64,000 nt of DNA, from positions 184,617 through 248,616 of the forward strand of contig CANSHD010000001.1 in the NCBI GenBank assembly GCA_947646585.1. Direction: 5' to 3'. This stretch comes from an uncultured Alphaproteobacteria bacterium. GTDB lineage: Bacteria; Pseudomonadota; Alphaproteobacteria; Rs-D84. The position numbers were made by a program, and so were the translations under genes. The notes under the pieces were generated by a model that worked only from the letters and a program-made list of their open reading frames with translations, had not been told where the DNA came from and searched no databases. Positions 54,790 through 61,947 of the stretch are shown here, piece by piece. Position 1 is the first letter of the stretch. Every line of letters starts with the position of its first letter.

Positions 54790-55818
54790 TTACTTATTAC
54801 CCGCGAGTTTAACAATCCGGTCAAAATCACTTTCTATCTTCTGGGTTTTGTTAAATTCATCGTATATGGCTTCGGCATGATGTTTAGCATCGGCCGCACT
54901 AACCGACCCAAATCCGTGCAACACCTTGTAATTATTGAACGACAACAGACGGTCAACCGCATCCGCGAACTGCGCCATGTTAAAAGCCTGTTCCTGCTCT
55001 ATCTGATGCTCAATATAATCAAAGAACATTGTTACGACACGCTCAAGGTCTTTCAGTTCCTTTTCCGTCAAATAATTCTTGGCGACCGTAACATCCATTT
55101 TCAAAATCCGTCCATCCGGCGAATTTTTCCATGTGGTCAGTCCCATGTTTGGTTTATCCAGACTCGCACGGTCTTTTATAACCTCGGCCGCCGTAGACCC
55201 GTGTATTGCATAATGAAACTTGTTTTGAATATTGGCGTAAAAGTTCATCGCCGCATCTGACTGCGGGTCATAGTCAATACTGCACTCCGCGAAAATATCA
55301 GTGATTTGCTGATAAACCCTGCGCTCGCTGGCACGGATTGAACGCACACGTTCCAACAATTCACGGAAGTAATCCTTGTCAAAGGGCTTGCCCGCCAGTT
55401 TCAACCGTTCATCATCCAGCGCAAAGCCCTTCTGAAGGTATTCGTGCAGAACCTTGGTCGCCCATATACGGAATTGTGTCGCCTGTACAGAATTAACCCG
55501 ATACCCTACGGAAATAATCAAATCAAGATTGTAATAAGCCGTTTCATAACTCTTTCCATCAGCGGCAGTTGTAAAGAATTTCTTTACAACTGAATTTTCA
55601 TCTAATTCCAATGAATTAAATATATTTTTAATATGTTGTCCAATATTTTGCTTGGTTGTATTAAACAATTCCGCAATGGCCGCCTGTGTCAACCATAACG
55701 ACTCCTGATAAATCAGCCCGTTTAACTTGACCGTGCCGTAATCACTTTTATACAAAAACATTTCGCCCACAACCGGGGTCAGATTTGCTGTTTTATTTTC
55801 CTTTAACTCTTTGACCAT
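54790..55818 (-). CDS. RhuM-family protein
   Basis: A 342-residue protein of the RhuM group, named for an ORF in a Salmonella pathogenicity island. The N-terminal part (FLYKSDYGTVKLNGLIYQESLWLTQAAIAELFNTTKQNIGQHIKNIF) has a helix-turn-helix-like region. The middle YYNLDLIISVGYRVNS and FRIWATKVLHEYLQKGF are hallmark blocks, followed by a helical C-terminal domain. The biochemical role is unknown; such genes are common cargo of islands and restriction clusters. Its base composition is closer to the host than the neighbouring AT-rich island genes. Confidence 0.9.
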   Translation of the reverse strand: MVKELKENKTANLTPVVGEMFLYKSDYGTVKLNGLIYQESLWLTQAAIAELFNTTKQNIGQHIKNIFNSLELDENSVVKKFFTTAADGKSYETAYYNLDLIISVGYRVNSVQATQFRIWATKVLHEYLQKGFALDDERLKLAGKPFDKDYFRELLERVRSIRASERRVYQQITDIFAECSIDYDPQSDAAMNFYANIQNKFHYAIHGSTAAEVIKDRASLDKPNMGLTTWKNSPDGRILKMDVTVAKNYLTEKELKDLERVVTMFFDYIEHQIEQEQAFNMAQFADAVDRLLSFNNYKVLHGFGSVSAADAKHHAEAIYDEFNKTQKIESDFDRIVKLAGNK

Positions 55819-55888
55819 ACCAGCACCCTTTTATTTCAACCGGTTACAATTTGTAACCATATGATTTCAACCCATAACCTAAGCCGCT

Positions 55889-55907
55889 TTTGCTATGTAT
55901 TTGCTAT
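55889..55907. repeat. Arm-type repeats near attR
   Basis: TTTGCTATGTATTTGCTAT, identical to 48830-48848. Further TTTGCTAT boxes follow at about 55918 and 55936. Confidence 0.75.
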
Positions 55908-56038
55908 GCGCGGCGTCTTTTGCTATGGATTTTCGTTTTTTGCTATTAACTTTTGTTAATTTTATGATATTCTGTAATCCGCGGAAAATCAAGGAAAATT
56001 TAGAATTATTTATCACGGTTTATCGCCTGACCCATTAA

Positions 56039-56079
56039 CTGAAGGTCTGTGGTTCAAATCCACACTCCGCAACCAGTTT
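56039..56079 (+). repeat. attR (partial tRNA-fMet)
   Basis: 41 bases identical to attL. Only the 3' part of the tRNA is present, so this is not a functional tRNA. A short hairpin with a T-run (CCCC/GGGG) follows at 56081-56104. Confidence 0.92.
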
Positions 56080-56147
56080 CGCCCCATACCGGGGCTTTTT
56101 TTTATTTGTATCTCAAAACCTATTTTTACCATGCATAATTTGCTTAA

Positions 56148-58346
56148 CTATATTTTTTCTTTTGCATTTTTATTAAAATCGGTTCTAATCTTTTGCATAT
56201 GCTTTGTCAAAGGAAAATCCTTATCTTTCATTTCAAATATTTTTTTAAACGGTTCTATGTTCGACATAAAATGTATAAGAGTTCTGGTACTTAATTTATC
56301 TGATACAACAGAACACCAAATAAATTTAATAATTTTTTTCAATTTTACTTTCGTATACTTTTTATCATTATAAAAATAATTTTCATAATATTTTTGTATA
56401 CAATAAAACAAAAGTTCACAATTTTTAGTTTTTTCTTCTAAATATTGTTCACCTGATAATATATTCAAAAATTCTTCGTTTCCATCCAGAATAAGATCAA
56501 ATGTTGCTTTCAATTCAATTGATGTATTTGGATAATTATTATTAAACGTTTTATATTTTTGTATAATTCTTTTCTTATATTCTACTTTAATCCTTTTATT
56601 TAATTGTTTATCTACTTTTGTATCATATTCATCATCAAACATTAGCTCTTTATAATACTTCATCAATTCATTATATGAAAAACCACCAATGCAACCATCT
56701 AACAGGGTATTCAAAAAATTAACTTTTTCTTTATTTATTTTTGTATCTTTGATAGTAATTACATGGCCTCTATGTAAAAATATATCTAATAAATCTAAAG
56801 AATATGATTTCCAGTCATCATTATTTTTCATAATATTCTGTCCAATTTGTAACGCCATTACCATATTCTTCTTAAATTTTAAAACCTCTGCTTTAATTGT
56901 CTGATTATAAAAATTACTTTCATACATATTGTATATATTTATAATATCTCTAAGAGCGAATGCTTTATTTTTATTATGAATAATACTCTCAATGTTTTCT
57001 CGTTTTTCTGCTTTTTCAAATTCTTTCATAGTTATTACTATAGATTTCGAATTATCAGAATAATCAACAAATGATTTATCTGTTTTTCCGTCATCAAACA
57101 TCTTATGCATTAGATTTTTTATAACATAATAATTTGCATTTTTATAATTGTAATACCTACTTAGTAAGGATTTTAAAGCATCTATTTGCTGTTTCTTTTT
57201 ATTTTCATCATTCCTATAAAATGCAATATTAAAAGAATCTGTTATATCGTCACTATTTTTAATAGCCTGAAATAAATCACCGGCTATATGTCTAAATATT
57301 GTAGACAACAAAAAATCATTTGTACTAATTTCCCATGAATAAAATCTTGTTAATTCAGATTCTTTTTCTAATAAATCCCTTAAAATCATCTTAATTTGTC
57401 GCGGATTATTTGGGAAATATTCAGCATTATTTATCAATAACTTTTCTGTAAAAACTTGTGCATTTGTAAAATATTGTGAAGTTAATTTCTTTATAAAATA
57501 TCTTTTAAGGTCATTTGTCATTTCTGGTATATAAAAATGAAAATCTATAAACTTGTTAATAAATTCTATATTCCAAAGATTATTGCCAGCTTTTTTAAGT
57601 GATTTCTCTACCTTATTTCTATCAAGAAGGAACATAAAATTAAAATCTTCTAAATCGAATAAATTCGATAATTTTATAAACAAATTTGGAACATCATCAA
57701 ATTTCGGGCTTCTATCTATATCATCCACAATAACTATAAAAGTTTGATTTTTTAATATTTTTTTCAATTTTTTCTTTTTGTCGTCAAAAGACAACTTAAA
57801 TAAATCCTGTATAGTTCCAAGATATTCTGGAAATCTTACATTCTTGAAACATTTTGGTAACAAAAACAAACTAGAAAAAATAATAATTGGCAACAACCAA
57901 TTTATATAAGGAATAAGCGATACCAAAAAAGAAAAAGAGAAACATATTTGGCATATAATTTGAGACAACCAAACAGCACCAATCATTAAAAATACATATT
58001 TTAATATCAAAAATATAAATTTTTTTAATTTTGTAATTAAACTATAACTACTAACCTTCTCTAATAAAGATTCAACAATTTCATCAGAATCTTTATAAGC
58101 CCAAATATTAAAATCTACAAATTTATATTTTTTATCAGCTTTTTCTTTAATCAGTCTAATGATAGATGTTTTTCCACTACCCCATTCACCATAGATACCA
58201 ATATTTACACTTCTTTTTCCAACAGAATCCGTTTTGTACAAAGAATTTTTATTTATAATCACTTTTAAAATATTATCGGCTATAGAACTAAAATTTAATA
58301 GATCTTGATCTTTACCGGATATTGGTTGTTCTGAAATAACTGACAT
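56148..58346 (-). CDS. KAP-family P-loop NTPase, membrane-inserted
   Basis: A 732-residue NTPase of the KAP family (STAND-related). Walker A is GEWGSGKT (residues 53-60). Two to three membrane segments lie at about 107-165, between Walker A and Walker B, which is diagnostic of KAP NTPases. Walker B is FIVIVDDIDR (203-212), followed by FLLDR. The long C-terminal part (about 300-732) is helical and Lys/Asn-rich with no other recognised domain. The gene is extremely AT-rich, so recently acquired. It is divergent from the PD-(D/E)XK-like gene with 143 bases between starts. KAP NTPases occur in anti-phage systems; a defence role is inferred. Confidence 0.82.
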   Translation of the reverse strand: MSVISEQPISGKDQDLLNFSSIADNILKVIINKNSLYKTDSVGKRSVNIGIYGEWGSGKTSIIRLIKEKADKKYKFVDFNIWAYKDSDEIVESLLEKVSSYSLITKLKKFIFLILKYVFLMIGAVWLSQIICQICFSFSFLVSLIPYINWLLPIIIFSSLFLLPKCFKNVRFPEYLGTIQDLFKLSFDDKKKKLKKILKNQTFIVIVDDIDRSPKFDDVPNLFIKLSNLFDLEDFNFMFLLDRNKVEKSLKKAGNNLWNIEFINKFIDFHFYIPEMTNDLKRYFIKKLTSQYFTNAQVFTEKLLINNAEYFPNNPRQIKMILRDLLEKESELTRFYSWEISTNDFLLSTIFRHIAGDLFQAIKNSDDITDSFNIAFYRNDENKKKQQIDALKSLLSRYYNYKNANYYVIKNLMHKMFDDGKTDKSFVDYSDNSKSIVITMKEFEKAEKRENIESIIHNKNKAFALRDIINIYNMYESNFYNQTIKAEVLKFKKNMVMALQIGQNIMKNNDDWKSYSLDLLDIFLHRGHVITIKDTKINKEKVNFLNTLLDGCIGGFSYNELMKYYKELMFDDEYDTKVDKQLNKRIKVEYKKRIIQKYKTFNNNYPNTSIELKATFDLILDGNEEFLNILSGEQYLEEKTKNCELLFYCIQKYYENYFYNDKKYTKVKLKKIIKFIWCSVVSDKLSTRTLIHFMSNIEPFKKIFEMKDKDFPLTKHMQKIRTDFNKNAKEKI

Positions 58347-58489
58347 TACATAACACCTTTAATATTTTATTTAAATATACTATAAAGGAAATATTTCATA
58401 AAATCTATTGCCATATGTATGGATTTGTGGATATATATTGATATATAATCTTAAATAGAAAACAATATTTATGTGAGAAAAATACAGTA

Positions 58490-59524
58490 ATGTATGAATA
58501 TTTAATAATTTTTTTAGAAAAAATAAAAAATATGCCTTTAAAAAATATACTTGATATCCTAACTTCCATCGGAAGTTTATTAACGGCTTATTTTGCATTT
58601 AAAGCATTAAGTCAGTGGCGAAATGGATATTTAGGAAAAGAGCAATTAAAAATTGCATCTGAACTATTAACTAATTTAGGCAAAATCAAAGAAGCCAATA
58701 AAACATTCTATGATACAGTAAAAAACATAAATTCTGATTTTAGAGGAATGTTAGGGCCGGCTATTTCAAATGAAATAGATACTATTGAAAATGTTTATAG
58801 AGAACTAACAAAAAACAAAGAACATATAATTGATATATATTTAGGAAGCAGAGTACGTGAATACTACAAGACTATTGTACATCACATGTCATTTATATCG
58901 TACTCCATTTCAAATGGCTTACCATTTCTTACTAAAGAATCCCCTAAAATAACTTTTGACAAAGAAACTGTTTTAAAAACATCTGAACAAGTTAATAATT
59001 TAATACAGGCGACTTTACCAACTTTGCAAAAATACATGAAATGCATAAAAAAACATAATCCTATTTATTGCCCTCATAGCAACTGTGATGTATATTATAC
59101 TGATACTAATAGCTTAGATTTTAGAAAAATTAATACAACACAACATATTATACGTTCATTACAGATAGAAAAATCTGTTATAAAAAGTGTATATGAAAAC
59201 AATGGAATTTCAGTATCTAAAGATTCTCTTGATAATAAACACTATATTTCTGATGGAATTTATGAAACTAAAGACGGAGTAAAACGATTTATTGAAATAA
59301 AATATTTAGCCTCGGGAAAAATCTTTCTTACAGACATATATACCAAGCTTAACATAATTAAAAAGTATGGAATAACAAATAATATAAAAACTGGGTTAGA
59401 TTATATTATAGTAGAGAAGAAACAAAACGAGTTTGATAAAAAAGCGTATGAAAAATTCCAAGAAGAAATAAGCAGTGGCACATTAAAATTAATATTCATT
59501 ACAGAAAAAGATTTATCTCAATAA
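58490..59524 (+). CDS. Membrane-anchored PD-(D/E)XK-nuclease-like protein
   Basis: A 344-residue protein. Residues about 22-41 form one membrane segment (DILTSIGSLLTAYFAFKAL). A long helical middle (about 45-190) is followed by a short Cys-His-Cys patch (CPHSNC) and a C-terminal domain. That domain has a helix with Glu (LQIEKSVIKSVYE), then Asp255 (ISDGIYE), a strand, and Glu269-x-Lys271 (RFIEIKYL). This is the order of the PD-(D/E)XK nuclease fold. It is very AT-rich and lies beside the KAP NTPase. The frame could also start at 58532 (second Met). No close family recognised; nuclease activity is inferred. Confidence 0.72.
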   Translation: MYEYLIIFLEKIKNMPLKNILDILTSIGSLLTAYFAFKALSQWRNGYLGKEQLKIASELLTNLGKIKEANKTFYDTVKNINSDFRGMLGPAISNEIDTIENVYRELTKNKEHIIDIYLGSRVREYYKTIVHHMSFISYSISNGLPFLTKESPKITFDKETVLKTSEQVNNLIQATLPTLQKYMKCIKKHNPIYCPHSNCDVYYTDTNSLDFRKINTTQHIIRSLQIEKSVIKSVYENNGISVSKDSLDNKHYISDGIYETKDGVKRFIEIKYLASGKIFLTDIYTKLNIIKKYGITNNIKTGLDYIIVEKKQNEFDKKAYEKFQEEISSGTLKLIFITEKDLSQ

Positions 59525-59533
59525 TAATGCGTC

Positions 59534-61147
59534 ATGCTTGCACGGAATTTATCTTTGTCATTTGGAACGCAAACCGTATATGATGCGGCGGAATTTAATA
59601 TCGCTCCGCGTGACCATGTCGGTATTATCGGCGTCAACGGTGCGGGCAAATCAACGCTTTTTAATATAATAACCGGCCGCATTACGCCCGACGCCGGCCA
59701 TATCGATACCGGCGGTGCGCGCATCGGATACCTGGCCCAGACGATAGATATCCAAAACCGGGAAATCAGTGTTTTTGATTTTTTAATGTCCGGCCGGCCG
59801 ATTGCGGAATTAAACGCCCGGATGACCGAATTATACATTGCGCTGGCCGAAAATCCGGATGATGAAAAAATCGCGGACGATATTGCCAGAACCCAGCATG
59901 AATTGGAATATTACGATGCATACGGTGCCGAAGACGCCCTGCTTGCCATGATTGAGAACATGGGGATAGACGCGTCATGGCTGGATAAAAAAGTATCGGA
60001 ATTATCCGGTGGCCAGAAATCAAAGGTCGCGTTTGCCCGATTGCTGTATTCCATGCCGGATATAATGCTGCTGGACGAGCCGACAAATCATCTGGACGCA
60101 ACAACACGTGATTTCGTCACAAAGTTTCTGCAAAAATATCGCGGCTGTATTTTGGTTATCAGTCATGACAACGATTTTCTAAACTCGATTGCAACCAAAA
60201 TAATGCACATAGACAAGCAAACGCATAAAATATCCGTATTTGACGGAAACTATGATGCATATAAAAGAAAATCCGCGGCATTAAAGCACGCCCGCGATGT
60301 AAAAATCGCCGAAGAAGAACGCCGAATTGAGCACCTGTCCGATTTTGTTGCGCGCGCCAACGCGGCCAGTCCCACACGCCATGCAATGAAACGTGCGGGC
60401 CACGTGCGCGCGGCACAACTGCAAAAAATATTGGAAAACAGGACGCATCGCGAACAGATTTACAAAAAAGTAAAAATGGATTTGTCGCCCCTGCGCGACG
60501 GGGCCCGTCACCCGATACACATAGACGATTTATGGTTCCGGTATCCGGGCGCGCGCCTGCTCTACAGAAAATTGTCCGTGATAATAGAGGGCGGCGAAAG
60601 ATTTTTAATCGTTGGCGAAAACGGTGCCGGTAAATCGACCCTGTTAAAACTTATCATGGGAAAATTGACACCGGAACGCGGAAAAATTGAAATAAATCCG
60701 AAAACGGATATCGCATACTATGCCCAGGAGCTGGAACAGTTAAACCCCGACGACACCGTTTTGGACGCGGTCGCATCCGATGAATATACCGATGTTCAGC
60801 TGCGCGCCGCACTTGGGAATTTTCTTTTCTCCGGCACGGACATATTCAAAAAAATATCCGTCCTGTCGCCGGGCGAACGCGCGCGCGTGGCATTATGCAA
60901 GATATTGTTACAGCGCGGCAACATGCTGATACTGGACGAACCGACAAATCATCTTGACCCCGACACCCAGGCGATTATCGGCGACAATTTCCGTGACTTT
61001 GCCGGCACAATAATAGTGGTCAGCCATAATCCGTCCTTTGTTGAACAGATTGGGATTACACGAATGCTGGTCCTGCCGTCGGGGCGGATAGAAGACTATG
61101 ACCATGAAAAATTGGAATATTATTATTCGGTAAATAATAAAGAATAA
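59534..61147 (+). CDS. ABC-F family ATPase
   Basis: A 537-residue soluble twin-ATPase of the ABC-F family, whose members act on the ribosome rather than in transport. The two nucleotide domains have Walker A GVNGAGKST (about residue 34) and GENGAGKST (about 363), signatures LSGGQKSK and LSPGERAR, and Walker B followed by DEPTNHLD in both. The basic linker between them (about 240-325) corresponds to the P-site tRNA-interaction region. The subtype (EttA, Uup or YbiT group) cannot be set by eye. It begins ten bases after the AT-rich gene, so an insertion ends at its start. Confidence 0.94.
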   Translation: MLARNLSLSFGTQTVYDAAEFNIAPRDHVGIIGVNGAGKSTLFNIITGRITPDAGHIDTGGARIGYLAQTIDIQNREISVFDFLMSGRPIAELNARMTELYIALAENPDDEKIADDIARTQHELEYYDAYGAEDALLAMIENMGIDASWLDKKVSELSGGQKSKVAFARLLYSMPDIMLLDEPTNHLDATTRDFVTKFLQKYRGCILVISHDNDFLNSIATKIMHIDKQTHKISVFDGNYDAYKRKSAALKHARDVKIAEEERRIEHLSDFVARANAASPTRHAMKRAGHVRAAQLQKILENRTHREQIYKKVKMDLSPLRDGARHPIHIDDLWFRYPGARLLYRKLSVIIEGGERFLIVGENGAGKSTLLKLIMGKLTPERGKIEINPKTDIAYYAQELEQLNPDDTVLDAVASDEYTDVQLRAALGNFLFSGTDIFKKISVLSPGERARVALCKILLQRGNMLILDEPTNHLDPDTQAIIGDNFRDFAGTIIVVSHNPSFVEQIGITRMLVLPSGRIEDYDHEKLEYYYSVNNKE

Positions 61148-61183
61148 AAAAAGCATCCGACGCGGTTACGTCGAATGCCAAGA
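61148..61183 (-). terminator. Intrinsic terminator of the bL36 gene
   Basis: On the minus strand GCATTCGACG, loop TAACCG, CGTCGGATGC followed by a T-run, with one or two mismatches in the stem. Confidence 0.7.
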
Positions 61184-61204
61184 AACCTCGTCAGAATCGC
61201 TGAC

Positions 61205-61339
61205 TTATTTTTTCTTAAAGCCCTGCTTTGCCTTGAATTTGGGATTATCAGGGTCAATCAAGATGACTTGCTTACCACGGCGAATCTGTTTAATGTTACC
61301 GCGTTTTTTCCAAGCCTTTAAAGAGCTTAAAAATTTCAT
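61205..61339 (-). CDS. rpmJ: 50S ribosomal protein bL36, Cys-free type
   Basis: A 44-residue basic protein too short for most ORF cut-offs. MKFLSSLKAWKKRG, then IKQIRRGKQVILIDPDNPKFKAKQG matches bL36 (the C-terminal PRFKARQG block). The zinc-binding Cys/His residues of the common form are absent, so it is the zinc-independent (type B) form seen in many alphaproteobacteria, extended by FKKK. It has its own terminator. Confidence 0.92.
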   Translation of the reverse strand: MKFLSSLKAWKKRGNIKQIRRGKQVILIDPDNPKFKAKQGFKKK

Positions 61340-61650
61340 ATCTAATCCTTTTTGTGACCCGATTATAAACGCTTTTTGTAAAAAATCAAATGATTATTAT
61401 ATTTTTTGTTGTTTTTATTGGTGCTGTTGGTTTTGTTAAAAACGGTTCTTAATTTTTTATCAACAGGTTTTCAACAAAAAAATCCCGGTTTTTCCGGTGT
61501 TTTTGAATTGTTGTTGAAAAACGGCCGTGTTAAATTAACTGTTGATAAATATCGGGTTATCAACGTTTTTAACAAAAAAACCGGCAACGTTTTTATACTT
61601 GTTGAAAATTGTCGAAATTGTTATAATTCTCTCAAAAGAGAATGTAGGCA
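61340..61650. other. AT-rich intergenic stretch with DnaA-box-like sites
   Basis: 311 bases with no gene. It contains three 9-mers of the TTATCAAC(A/G) type (61457-61465 plus, 61540-61548 minus, 61557-61565 plus), several TTTTTCAACA-like variants, and short hairpins such as CCCGG/CCGG. At its 3' end lies the promoter of virB3. It could contain a replication-related site, but the boxes are near-matches only. Confidence 0.45.
61599..61627 (+). promoter_or_regulatory. Promoter of virB3-virB4
   Basis: TTGTTG (61599-61604), a 17-base spacer and TATAAT (61622-61627); start of transcription predicted near 61634, 17 bases before the virB3 ATG. No strong ribosome site is visible between them. Confidence 0.7.
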
Positions 61651-61947
61651 ATGAAACAGCAGGTTTTAAAGGCTTTGGCAAATCCCGCGCGCATATTTTA
61701 TGTGCCGTATTCGCTGGCTGTGATGAACTTTTCCATACAGTTTTTAATATTTGTCGTGATATTTGTCGTGGTTCTTGCATCCTCCCGCGGCAAGGTTGCG
61801 ATAAACCCTATGTTTTTTCTGTTGTCTTTGATTGGCGTTCATATGATTCTGGCCGTTTTTTCCAAGCGCGAGCCGCAACTGGCTCAAATCATATCTGCGA
61901 AAATAAGGTTAATAAAAGAAAAAATCCCACGGAGGCTGGTATCGTAA
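61651..61947 (+). CDS. virB3: Type IV secretion protein VirB3
   Basis: A 98-residue inner-membrane component of a type IV secretion system. Two hydrophobic segments (about residues 25-45 and 52-68) and the pattern LANPARIFYVPYSLAVMNF, similar to the LTRPA-x-x-x-GVP start of VirB3, support the call, as does the directly following virB4. The stop is immediately followed by the virB4 start with no gap. Confidence 0.85.
   Translation: MKQQVLKALANPARIFYVPYSLAVMNFSIQFLIFVVIFVVVLASSRGKVAINPMFFLLSLIGVHMILAVFSKREPQLAQIISAKIRLIKEKIPRRLVS

Noticed and set aside
56039..56076. A second tRNA-fMet gene
   Set aside because: Only the 3' part is present and the acceptor 5' strand and D arm are missing; it is the right att site.
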